A stretch of DNA of 31,145 bases, taken from NCBI GenBank assembly GCA_000151295.1, contig GG745333.1, forward strand, positions 1,353,850-1,384,994, written 5' to 3'. This stretch comes from Allomyces macrogynus ATCC 38327. Its lineage: Eukaryota; Blastocladiomycota; Blastocladiomycetes; Blastocladiales; Blastocladiaceae. Every line of letters starts with the position of its first letter. Position 1 is the stretch's first letter. Made by a program: the position numbers and the translations under genes. The notes beneath the pieces were generated by a model, which saw only the letters and a list, made by a program, of their open reading frames with translations, ran no database searches and was not told the DNA's origin. Positions 19,850 to 31,145 of the stretch are shown one piece after another.

Positions 19850-22010
19850 GCGGGTCGGGGGGAGGCGAGGGGAGCGCGCAGGTGGAGAGGGCGCTAGAGC
19901 GGGCCGGCGCGTGGGGTGCGGGTTGCGAGGCGAGTCGCGTCCAAGTTCGGGCGTGTTGGGATCAGTCGGTTCGTTGGTCGGTCCCGTCGTCGTGTTCGAT
20001 GCGCGCGCGTGGCAGGACGTTTGCGGTTGTTTCCTCTTTTTCATATCGACTTGATTATTCCCTTGATGTATTCAATGTTGTGATTCTTCTGCTTCTTTTC
20101 CACATTGGCCCCCACCTGCACGACGCATCCACACTCGCGCGATGGTTGACCGACGACGTGATTTCGCGAGCCCAACCTCGACGCGACGCGATGCGACGGA
20201 TGATGTGGGCTTGCATTCAAATGGCCCGAACCAATCCCACTTCACAGCCGTCATGGCACCGCATGGTCCAACGATGCGAATATGGCATGTGGGCAAGTGG
20301 TTGGAGCAAGTCGCATCGTGCAAGTGGGCGCGGCGCGCGGGTTCACCGTCGCTTTTGCCCTCATGGCAAGTGCTACGATGCACCACGCCGAACCGTGCAC
20401 TCCGCCCGCCACAGGCCGTGCCCCGCACTCCGTACAGTCCAACCATTACGCGCCACGACGTGCGTGGGCGACGTGCGAGCGCCACCCCGTTGTTGATGAA
20501 GTGATTGAGTTTGAGGGGGCGGCCAGTACGAGCACGACACGATCGCGCCCATAATGCCCCTCTCGTCGCGTTGAAGTCGTCGTGGAAGGGAGAAAGGGGC
20601 ACGTCGTCGCCGCCACCGTGCCCTTTACTCGTCGCTCCGAACGTGTTGGCGGAGCGAGAGCACATGCGCGCGACATGTGGGCGGAGTTGCGGGGCCGGGT
20701 GACATGGCCAACGAATTCGAGGTTGGCCGTCCGGGCGGCGTCGGCGGGACCGGTGACCACAGCAGATCACGAACCTGTGGGTGCTTCGGACGCGTCGGTT
20801 GGTGTTGTGATCCCAATCACACGTCGCAAGGGCGCGCACCGATTCGGTGCGACCGGGGACGTCCCGGCGTGCTCTAGACGCGCTCGCATCCCCACGCTCG
20901 TCGTCGGCGACAGCCATGCTCTCGACGACACCTGACGGCCGCTGCTCGGATTTACAGATCAGGATCACCTCGCTTTGCAGGTTCCACCGAGGCGACGCCG
21001 AGTCTGACCGAGGATCGTGGTGGGGCAGGGCAACTGATGGCGTCTTTTGAGTGCGCTGATCCAAACAAATTGCAGTTCGAGAAACGGGAACGTGCCAAAC
21101 CAGACGGCCCGGCCGGCCGGACGGGACACGGCGCGACGGGTCCGTCGTCGGTTGTTGGCGCGAGCCTTCCTACCGCTGCCTTGTCCCCCGACTCGATGAC
21201 CCCTCGTCCCGTCCCGCGCAATTTACTGCCAAGATGCGACAGCGCCCCCTCTTGCACGCAAGCCATCAGCTCAACCGCAACTCGACATGCGCGCTGCTGC
21301 TGTTGCTGCGTCGTCGCGCGGCGTGTTGTCGGTCAGTCAGTCGGTCACGGCCGGAACCCTTGATCTTCGTGCGTTGCGCAGCTGGATCACGAAGGCGTAC
21401 GCCCGTCGGGCCGGCGTGGGAGTGCGTGCCATGGCATGGTGGTGATGGTTTGGTGCAGACCCGGGTCCGGCACGCGGGTGCTACATAAAGCGGCGCGTCT
21501 CCCTTCTTTCGCGTCTTCATCGTCGCCTCTTCGCTTCGAACCTTCGCTGCGCGCCTTCAACGCCGTGCACGCAGATCGCGACCTCTCTCGCCCGTGCCGT
21601 TACTGTTGCGGGCTGCTGTTGCTGCCGCCGCCGCTCTCCTGCGCGCAACTGCTCCTGCTCGCTCCGCTCTCGCTTCCTGCTTCGCCTTCACCTTCCTCGT
21701 CCTCGTGCTGCACGCTGCTGCTTGCCTCGACGTTTCCCGCCTTCCTGCCGCCCCGCCGCTGCCGCTGCGACACGCCAAGGCTGCAATCTGCCCCCTCGCG
21801 CGCTCTGCTGGCTGCCCGACGGATCCGTCCATTGTTCGACACCGCGCCCCCACACGGGATTACCGCACGGCGCGACGGGCGTCCGGCCGTGATCAAAGCA
21901 CCGACCAACCAACCGCACCTCGGCGCCCGGCCTTCTTCAAGGGTGGGCCGACCCGCACCAACCGATCCTCGCTCTCTCTCCTCGACGCGACCGAGCATAC
22001 CGCACGCACC
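19850..22010. other. 2.2-kb region without a recognisable gene between ATG3 and the sugar transporter
   Basis: By far the longest gene-poor stretch here. Its largest frame (minus strand, 21064-20072) has an erratic composition, no start context, no conserved motif and no splice pattern, so I do not call it. A 9-nt inverted repeat (20271-20279 and 20311-20319) lies near its centre. From about 21500 the sequence becomes pyrimidine-rich with many CTG/TTG/CCG triplets, as expected of the sugar transporter promoter and leader; TACATAAAG at 21482-21490 is a weak TATA candidate. I found no tRNA, 5S or snRNA signature. Confidence 0.5.
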
Positions 22011-24484
22011 ATGAACGTCCACGATCGAACCGGATCACCGCTCCCGACGGCACCCAACGTGACCTCGACGCGCCGCCCGAGCGTACAGCACCCGCGCGCA
22101 TCGCTCTCGCTGCTACCGCCGCGTGCCGAGCCACGGTGCACTGTCAGACTGGTGTTTTCGGCGCTTGCCGTGTCGCTCGGCATGATGCAGTTTGGCTACC
22201 ACATCGCGTATGTGTTCCTTTTCTTGCTTATCCCCGTGGGGGTATGGGGCAGGTTGCAACGTTGCTCTGTGCGTCGCCGTCTATCACGCCGCGGTGAACC
22301 GCGGCGTGCGTGAAGTCGAGGGCGACGGTGCGCGCGGGGAGCGGTCCCTGCCGCGCGATCGTCCCACCGATTCGGATACCGTCGACTCACCGCAACGGAC
22401 CTGCGTGGATGTAGCGAGCTCTCGTCGTCGCAGTACACGCTGACCTGCGCCGACCCGGCCGACGCGACCGCGGGCCCCGCGGTCTTCGGCCTGCCTGCAT
22501 GCATTCAAATGTCGCCGACGTTCGATTTCGGCGTGCTCAGCGCAATGCTCTCGGTCGGCGGGTTTGCGGGATCCCTGTCGACTGCAACCTACATCGCCGC
22601 GCGGCTTGGACGACGCCGGGCGTTGATGGTCGGCGGCGTCGCGTCGGCGGTCGCGCCGGTGTTGCTCGCTGGCGCGAGCCGGTTTTGGATGATGGTCGTC
22701 GCGCGTATCTTGTCGGGCGTTGGCGCCGGGATCGCGGCGACCATCAATGCGGCGTACTTGGCCGACTTAGCGCCGCCGGCGCAGCGAGCACTCTATGGTA
22801 CGTCTTGTGAGTGTGAGAGACGCGTTTGCGCAGTGGCGTGCGAGACGAGTTCGTGCCAGGGACGGGCGAAGTCGAGCTGCTCGAACTGAGACATCGCAAC
22901 TGACCCTCACCCTCGCGCCCTTGTCGCTGATCTAGGCTCGCTCGCGCAAGTCATGCTCAATTTCGGCCTGTTCGTGTGCAGCATCATGAACACCTTCTTC
23001 ACGCCGGCGCCACTGTGGCGGCTGATCATGCTCACGCCCGTCGCCTTTGCCGCGATCCAACTAGCGCTCTTGCCTTCCACTACCCCCAGTCCACGCGACG
23101 TGGCCACGGGTCTCGACGGCGGCTGGATCACCGTCCCGCCGCACCTCGTCTCGGACGTGGACGACGCGGCCGAGCGGCGCGCGCGTGTGCGGATCGTGCT
23201 CGCGAAACTGTGGGGCTGTCCCGCTGATGACCGCGGTAACGCCGTCGACTTGGCCGCACTGTCGCTCGTCCCGCCGCCGCCCGAGACTAAAGTCGCCGTG
23301 CGTGTTCCTGCCGAACCGCCGACCACGGTCCCGGCCCCACCGCGGCACCTGCACGTGCCGACTCCCTCGGAGCACGTTCACCATTTGCATCCCAGCACGG
23401 CCGCGGGCGGCGACAGTCATTCGATCTTGGCCGCGTCGATTCATCGTGCGAGACGGCTGAGTGTCGGGCCATCGGATATGACGTGCATCAAGGACGCGAG
23501 CGAGGCTACGCGTAGTGCGAACGGGCCGTGGATGATGCGGCCGTCGATGGCGTCCGATTCGTCGTCGTTGGGGAGTAGCGAGGATGAGGACGTATCGAAC
23601 ACGTTGATTGAGATGCCGCTGGTGGGCAAGCATGCGGTCGCACCGCCAGCGCCGGCACGGGTATCGGTGTGGCAGTTCTTGACGGCGCAAAAGTACCGCA
23701 GATCGATGTGGATTGTGGCCTTGGCGCATTTTTCGCTGCAGTACGTTTTAGTGTTTGGTTTGCTTGGATGGCCGTGCTGTCGCTCGGGCTACTGGCGAAC
23801 TAACGCGTCGCGCTTTGTAGAGCTTCGGGCATCACGCTCTACTTCAGCTACAGCTACTCGATCCTGACCCTACTTCTCGCACCGCGCACGGCCCGGCTCG
23901 TCTTCTCCGCGTCCATCGCCTACCACGTCGTCGCCCTGCTCGTCTGCGGGCGGCTCACCGACGTCTTCGGTCGGCGGCCCATGCTCCTCGCGGCCTACGC
24001 GACCATGGGCGTCGCCGCCGTCGTCCTGCACATTGGCGCGCTCACATCCACCCCGGCCCTCGCCCTCGCGGGGTTCATGGGCGCCGTGACGGGATTCGCC
24101 CTCGGGATGGGCTCCGTGCCCTACATCCTGATCGCCGAAGTCGTTGACCCGCCCGCCATCGCGGCGGCAGCCGCGGTCGCGCTGGCGGTGAATTGGGGCA
24201 CACAGTTTGTCTACCTGGTCGGGTTCCTGCCCTTGCTCGCGCACGTGCGGAGTTGGGTGTTTGTGATCATTGGCGCGATCACGCTCGTGGGCGGCGCGGT
24301 CGCGGCGCGGATCGTGCCGGAGACGAAGGGCAGGTCTGGGGCGGAAGTGCTTGCGAGTTTCCAGCCGGTCGCAGCGCCGACGCCAAGTGGTGCGAGGACA
24401 CCGTCGGTCAAGGATTTGGTGCTGGGGGCCGGGGGCGCCGGCGCGGGGAAGCTGGTGCGCGTGCCAACGACGAGCGAGTGCTGA
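22011..24484 (+). CDS. GLUT-like MFS sugar transporter with a long central cytoplasmic loop
   Basis: Twelve-helix sugar porter of the MFS, likely moving hexose across the plasma or vacuolar membrane. Exons 22011-22207, 22415-22797, 22936-23740 and 23821-24484 give 682 residues, ending TGA. Splicing of the 207-nt first intron joins MQFGYHIA to ELSSSQYTLTCAD, rebuilding the GLUT-type first helix and loop. Further signatures: LSVGGFAGSL, ARLGRRRALMVGG, RILSGVGAGIAATINAAYL, ALYGSLAQVMLNFG, QASGITLYFSYS, GRLTDVFGRRPM and the terminal VPETKGRS. The usual PESPR segment after helix 6 reads TTPSPRD. The loop between helices 6 and 7 is about 185 residues (about 250-436) instead of about 65, rich in His, Pro and Ser, with an RRLSV site of PKA type. 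The N-terminal extension (about 45 residues) is Ser/Arg-rich. The substrate is not assignable. Confidence 0.92.
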
Positions 24485-24508
24485 GCTGGTGCAGCGCGTC
24501 GTGTTGCT

Positions 24509-24510
<2 letters not shown>

Positions 24511-24557
<47 letters not shown>
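24511..24557 (+). repeat. Homopolymer run of 47 T
   Basis: Uninterrupted T from 24511 to 24557, beginning 26 bp after the sugar transporter stop codon. It may be a replication-slippage microsatellite, a U-rich 3' UTR element, or the A-tail of a minus-strand retrotransposed copy; no flanking target duplication is evident. The exact length is likely uncertain because of sequencing error in homopolymers. Confidence 0.9.
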
Positions 24558-25621
24558 CGTATTTCGTATTGTTGGTGTGATTTCGTTGTTGTTCTTTGGT
24601 TGCGTTCCCATGCCCCCGCCCTTGACCCCACTCGCTCACTACCTCGTTATATCTCATCGCCTCTCATCCCCCCATTTGATTCCAGTGTGTGGCCCAAGAT
24701 CGCATCGTGTAGTGTTGTTGTTGAGCGTTCAAAGAATGAACGAATGCCGTTTTTGCAGGAAAGCGCCGAGGACCAGTGGGCAGTGAGAGTGGAGGATGAG
24801 TACAGTGTGTTGGACGGACGCGGCCATTTGTCGGACGTGGACGAGGGACGTGGATGAGAGGCCCGAGATGCCACTGGCCGCGCGTGGCAGTTGGGCAGGG
24901 ACCGCGTGGCGCGGGTCACGCTGCGAACCACCGGGGTGTGACTCAGGGGAACAGCCTGGTGTGGCGGGAGTGCCCGCGGGAAGTCCACGTGTGAAAACAC
25001 ATGGAAAGCAGGTCTGAAAGCTCGCCGGCTCTGGACCAGGCAGGTTTTGCAGGCGGTTTCCGAGTCGGTTGCGGTGGCGTGAGTGCGCAGAGTGCTGCGG
25101 GCCGCCGGCGGGGGCTTTTTGCTTGCCATTCCCACGTTGTTCTCGCAGGAGTGAGGCCCGCCGCGGCGTTGCTCGACCGATCACGACGGCGTGACGTGCG
25201 GGGAGAGCTGCCGCCCCTGGCACGCTCTCCTTCCCGCTCCTGCTCCTCCCCTTCCTTTCTCCTGCTCGGCCCGCCGACTCCTTGCCGCGCGCACACGCTC
25301 CACGACGGCGGCCAAGTCGACCACGACGACGACTGCGCACCGCCGCCATACGACCAGCCGCCGACCCGCGCGGCCGTCGACCGCAAGCGCACCATCCATC
25401 GCGCATCACTGCGACCATCACGCCCCTGCACGCCCCCTGCGCGTATGTAGCCCACGGCTTTCTCTTGCGTGCCAGCAGCTGCACGCGCGCCCGCACGCCC
25501 GCGCACCTTCCTCGACCGTGGCCGCGCCCAGCACCTGGCACCGACGGCAGCCGACGCACATACCGATGGCAGCGGCCGTATACCAGCGCGCTGCGCCACT
25601 GCGCCGCACCGCGGACGCCGC

Positions 25622-25650
25622 GTTGCTGCTGCCGCTGCCGCTGCTGTTGC

Positions 25651-25682
<32 letters not shown>

Positions 25683-25686
25683 CTGC
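25622..25686 (+). repeat. Imperfect CTG/TTG/CCG triplet tract
   Basis: About 65 bp made almost only of CTG with interspersed TTG and CCG triplets (CAG/CAA on the other strand). It lies about 540-600 bp upstream of the membrane protein start and is not inside a gene I can support. Confidence 0.8.
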
Positions 25687-26178
25687 CCGCTCTCACGGCG
25701 GTGGTGGTCTGATACGGCAGGGCAGCCGCGGCGGTGGATGACTGTGCAGGAATGGGCTGGACCGGGCTGGCGCGCGATACGGATACGGGCGGTGGAGACA
25801 GGCCCATGCGGTTGCGTGTGGTTGCGGGGGCGGCACGCTTGCTCGCTCGCTCACACAACGACGGCAACGCCCCCCCTGGCGCGCGCTTCCCAGCCGTTGC
25901 TCGTGCCCGTGCCCCGCACCATGGAGTCGCTCGCATTGGACCGTGATCCATGGAAGGATCCAATGCTTGCTTGCGTGCGCGCAAGTCGAGCGGCGTTCCC
26001 GTGCTGCTACTGCTGCTACCAGCTCTCTAAAATCGTGCCTCTGCTCACGCTCTCCTTGCTGCGCTGTTTGTTGTCCTTGACCGCCTGTCTAGTCCGCGCG
26101 TGCGCACGCGTGCTCACCCCGCTGCTCGAGCTCGAACGTAACCGCTCCGCCCGCGCCGCCGCCGCTGCCGCCGCCGTT

Positions 26179-26208
26179 GCTTCCGCTTCCGCTTCCGCTT
26201 CCGCTTCC
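26179..26208 (+). repeat. Five tandem GCTTCC hexamers
   Basis: Perfect (GCTTCC)5 ending 20 bp before the ATG of the membrane protein gene, so probably in its 5' leader. Confidence 0.85.
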
Positions 26209-26228
26209 GTCGCGCCACCACTGCCGCC

Positions 26229-28952
26229 ATGGCTGCCCCGACGCCGTCGTGCGTGCTCGACCCGGCGGGTGTTGCGCCCGCCGACTTTCTCAACCCGTCG
26301 GTTGTCGGCGCTGCCACGGTGCAGGCCCTGGCCCAGCGCGCGCCGCGTGTCTACGGGTGTGTGCAAGTCACGTCGGCCTCGACCATCAAGTGGTTCTGCG
26401 CGACGACCAGCCCGAAAACGGAGCTGGCCTCGCAGGGCCGTGACCAGGGATGCTCGGCGCAGCTGAACACGACTAACACGGCGTGTACGGCCGCCTGGAT
26501 CGAGACGTTGCCGGGCACGACCTCGGCCACGGTGCCGATATCCGTGGTTGTTCTTGGGTGCTTGGAGGACGATAAGGGGTTTGCGTGCTCGACAAGTAGC
26601 GCGAATGCGAACCCGAGTGCGCGCGTGTCGTGTACGCCGCGAGGTACGTTTTTATCGGGTGTGGTGGGAGTGGCACGTTTTTTTTGGAGCTGGATGCCGT
26701 GATGCTCACTCCGACCGCTTTGGTTGATGTCCTTAGCGTCCCTTGCTGCCGCCGCGCCACGCTCGCCTGGGTCGACCACCGACCCGACCACCATCGCCAA
26801 TGCCGCTGACGACAACTCTGGGCTCGGCGTCGGCGCCGTCGTCGGCATCTCCATCGGCATCGTCGCAGCCGTCCTCGTCGGCGCAGGTCTCTTCTTCTGG
26901 CACCGTCGCCGGCAGCAGAACGGGCCCGATAACAAGGAGCTGCTCGACAATGGCAACAACGCCACCGCGTCCCCACGGGGCGCCACTGACACTGCGGCCG
27001 CTGCCGCAGCAACGGCGGCGCCCTCCGTCGGAGCGTTCGGCAGTCCACGGCTCATGGAACAGATCGACACCAAGAATGGCGCACCAGGGTCGCCGACCTT
27101 GCTTGGCACGGCCGCGAGCCCGTTTGCGAAGCCCGCCACGGCTGATACGCTCGCCTCAGCGCCCGAGTCGAGTTACCAGCCGCTCGTCCCGCCCGCGACC
27201 AGTTACGCGTCGTCGTCGTCGATCAACAGTTCCCGGCTGGCCAGTCCGAGTGGGGCCTCGGCACTGGCCGCGGCCGCGTCGCCGCCCATCAATCCGGCCA
27301 CGGACGTGAACTCGGTGCGGAGTGCCGGGTCCGCGAGCCGCGCGTCAATTGCGCAGGTCCCGCCGCAACTCACGGCCGAACACATGATCGCGCACCGTCA
27401 GCAGCTCATGCAGCAGATGCAGACTTACACGGACCCGGATCTCTTGGTGGCGACCGCGCAGGCGTCGTCTGCCGCAGCACTCGCGTCGCCAGCATCGCTC
27501 GCGTCCGCGTCCCCGGCACCGTTTGCGCCCGTCCCGTCGTCGTCCACGTCGCCCGCACAACTGCACGCCTACGCGCCCGCCGCCGATTCGCCCGTTGCGC
27601 CGTCGCCCATGTCGCAAGTGTCGCTGCGTACGGATGACGATATCACGCCTGCTGGCCGTTCCCCCGCAGCGGCCGCGTTTTCGTTTGTCGCTCCGCGCGC
27701 ATCGCTCAGTATGGAAACGTCGTTGCCGCCGCTCTCCCCGACACCGCGCGCAAGTAGCGAGCCCGGATCGCCCTCACCGCGGCCGCGACCCTCGGCCGCC
27801 GCATCCGACGCGTCGGGGTACTCAACCGACGAGGAAGTCTACCCGCGCCCGTACCGCACCTACATCAACATGGAGGGTGCCGCTCCACCCGTGCAGGCCG
27901 TGCACTTGCCGCAGTTTGTCCGTGACGGGGCCGGTGCCGAGGCCGGACCCGTCGTGCCCGCTCTGCCGGCCACGATTGCGACCCTCTCGCGGCAGCGGTA
28001 CGCGGTGCCTACTGAGGGCGCGCCCGTGACTTACTTGCCGCTCGCGTTTGGGTTGCCGCTCACGACCCCGCTGCGGAGCGACCGCGCGAATATGCTGTGC
28101 GCGCCCAAGATGCACTTGCCGGGGTATAACATTGACGATATGGTGACCACGTACGACGGAATGCAGTTGACTTTGCGGGAGCTTGTTGCGCAGTCGTTTG
28201 CGCACGCTGCGCGACTGCGGCAGCAGGCACTGGCCCAGGGACAGACGCCACAGCCGACCCTGGCCGATACCCTGTTCTCATCGGTCACGCGCGGCGCGCC
28301 CGTCCCGCTGGGAATCGTGGGGGCCGCCGCGAACCAGGCGGCGTTTGTCGCGCGCATCATGCACACGCTCGTGACGGACGTGGTTGTGGCCATGACGTCG
28401 CCGCTCAAGGTCGCCGACCATGTGGCGTTTATCAAGAAACATTTGCCAGATTTGAAGCGCGACCTGCGCATGCCCAAGGCCGCGAACCACCGCGCGTCGC
28501 ACGCGTCGGGTGCCGCGGCCGCCGCGATTGCCGCAGATACTACCCCAGGGACCGTCTCGGCGCACCTGCTGTTTGTCGCGCTCGACCACTGTCTCGGGTC
28601 GCCGTCGCTCGTCTCGGACCTGATGGCCTACCTGCGCCCGATCGCCGCCCATGCGGCCGCGAACGTGACGGCGCAGTTCCACGCGCACGGACTCGCGCCG
28701 CCCGCGCCGGATACGGTCGATGAGCTCGTACATGCGTTCCTCGATTGGTTCTTGCGGCTGAAGCGCGAGTTCCCGGGGGTCGGGATGTACTGTGTGCCCG
28801 CGGACGTGAATGTGGACGCGCAGTGGATGGTCAAGGAGGGTGGGGATGGGGAGATTGTGGCGTTCACGACGGGGTACGGGCTCTGGGATGGGGCGGCCGG
28901 GCAGGTTGGGTACTTTGCGCGCGTGTGGGCGAAGACGGAGGTCGTCGAGTAG
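26229..28952 (+). CDS. Unrecognised single-pass membrane protein: Cys-rich ectodomain, long disordered cytoplasmic part and C-terminal globular domain
   Basis: No family recognised. Exons 26229-26643 and 26737-28952 give 876 residues, ending TAG. The start ATG has an ideal context (GCCGCCATGG), but no signal peptide precedes the ectodomain. Residues 1-166 carry eight cysteines (for example YGCVQV, KWFCATT, QGCSAQL, VLGCLEDD, FACSTSS, VSCTPRG) and end in a Ser/Thr/Pro stalk. The helix is LGVGAVVGISIGIVAAVLVG..LFFW (about 167-191), stopped by HRRRQQ, the pattern of fungal wall sensors (Wsc/Mid2) and other Gly-rich membrane anchors. Residues about 195-565 are Ala/Ser/Pro-rich and disordered with one Gln/Met-rich helix (MIAHRQQLMQQMQTYTDP). 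Residues about 569-876 look folded (MLCAPKMHLPGYNIDDMV; DHVAFIKKHLPDLKRDLRMP; VDELVHAFLDWFLRLKREFP; GYGLWDGAAGQVGYFARVW). A surface sensor with a signalling tail is an inference from topology. Confidence 0.75.
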
Positions 28953-29380
28953 AGCATTTTGATCTTGTTAGTGTATTTACGTTTTGGCGTTTGGTTTTTG
29001 CGGATTTTGTTTTTGTGCCGGTTTGTTTTGTTGTTGGTTTGTGCTGGACGTGGATCGTGGATGCATGGATTCCCCCCTTTCTTTCTCCCCCCCCACTTTG
29101 TTTCTCCTTGCCGCCGTGCATGGGTCTCGTCCGTCCTGGCGGACGTCATGTGCGGTGCGCGCTGCTCACTAGGTCTGCATTTGTGGATTTTTATCGCACC
29201 TGGCCATTTTCGTCGTCTCGTTTTTCGTGTGTATGATGATTTTGTCTCCGTCTGTATCGCGCCGCCATCGTGCCGCCTTGAGATCCCAGTCTGGTGTTGA
29301 GCCTCGACTCAGTGCTTAGATCTGATGGCAATGCAAAGAACGCGACTTCATTCTTCCTCCCCTCCTCAAGTACGGTCCAA
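28953..29380. other. Intergenic between the convergent membrane protein and MCM3 genes
   Basis: Tail-to-tail 3' flanks. The left half is T/G-rich (28960-29060: many TTTG and GTTTTT words), typical of a 3' UTR and terminator for the plus-strand gene. No coding exon or RNA gene is seen. Confidence 0.55.

Positions 29381-31145
<1,765 letters not shown>

Larger units (their letters stand above)
24485..26228. other. 1.7-kb intergenic region with poly-T, CTG/TTG and GCTTCC repeats
   Basis: Between two plus-strand genes. It holds the 47-T run, then mixed sequence to about 25200, then pyrimidine-rich and triplet-rich DNA leading to the start of the membrane protein gene. A plus-strand frame with a hydrophobic stretch starts at ATG 25963 (MLACVRASRAAF...) but is out of frame with the next gene, and no AG acceptor lies between 26130 and 26229 to join them. 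I see no convincing exon or RNA gene. Confidence 0.5.

Noticed and set aside
20072..21064. 330-codon minus-strand open frame in the gap after ATG3
   Set aside because: No domain, no plausible start context, amino-acid makeup like random GC-rich DNA, and no introns although neighbours are intron-rich.
24511..24557. Pol III terminator for a small RNA gene
   Set aside because: A T run could end a Pol III gene, but upstream is the sugar transporter coding end and no A/B box is present.
25282..26466. 394-codon plus-strand open frame with Cys and Leu runs and an ASASAS stretch
   Set aside because: It overlaps the start of the membrane protein gene in another frame; the runs are translations of CTG/TTG and GCTTCC repeats. 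I considered its hydrophobic part from ATG 25963 as a missing signal peptide, but no acceptor allows a join.

Overview
The window is a stretch of intron-containing eukaryotic nuclear DNA: GC-rich, with about 40 recognisable spliceosomal introns of 57-207 nt and ten protein-coding loci plus one probably broken gene. A Rictor with an N-terminal HR1-like coil, an Atg3, a short Nup54/Nup57 and fungal-style transporters point to a fungus. A clear RABL2, a GTPase tied to cilia and intraflagellar transport and absent from non-flagellated fungi, points to a zoosporic (flagellated) lineage. Blastocladiomycota or Chytridiomycota is my guess from these traits; it is not proven by the sequence.

Layout, left to right: (1) the 5' part of a VMAT/SLC18-like MFS transporter (minus, runs off the left edge); (2) an FG-nucleoporin of the Nup54/Nup57 type (minus, 5 exons, first exon 7 nt); (3) a divergently transcribed DAO-family FAD oxidoreductase with a good TATA box (plus, 3 exons); (4) the TORC2 scaffold Rictor (plus, 14 exons); (5) RABL2 (minus, 4 exons), whose coding end overlaps that of Rictor by 6 bp; (6) an unrecognised Ser/Pro-rich coiled-coil protein (plus, 7 exons) sharing a 369-bp divergent promoter with RABL2; (7) an ArsJ-like MFS carrier (minus) interrupted by two in-frame stops; (8) a small unrecognised Trp-rich protein (plus); (9) Atg3 (plus, 3 exons); (10) about 2.2 kb without a convincing gene; (11) a GLUT-like sugar transporter with a very long central loop (plus, 4 exons), followed 26 bp after its stop by a run of 47 T; (12) about 1.7 kb of repeat-bearing non-coding sequence; (13) an unrecognised single-pass membrane protein with a Cys-rich ectodomain and a long cytoplasmic part (plus, 2 exons); (14) the C-terminal two thirds or so of MCM3 (minus, runs off the right edge).

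Most genes are unrelated housekeeping functions: nuclear pore, TORC2 signalling, autophagy, DNA replication and transport. I see no operon-like system. The most notable features are a strongly skewed 5' splice-site pattern (C at intron position +4 in about 33 of 41 introns), the overlapping 3' ends of Rictor and RABL2, the two stops in the ArsJ-like gene, several stop-free introns whose length is a multiple of three, and three unrecognised proteins. All exon boundaries were placed by eye from splice motifs, reading-frame continuity and protein family knowledge; no transcript or database search was available.
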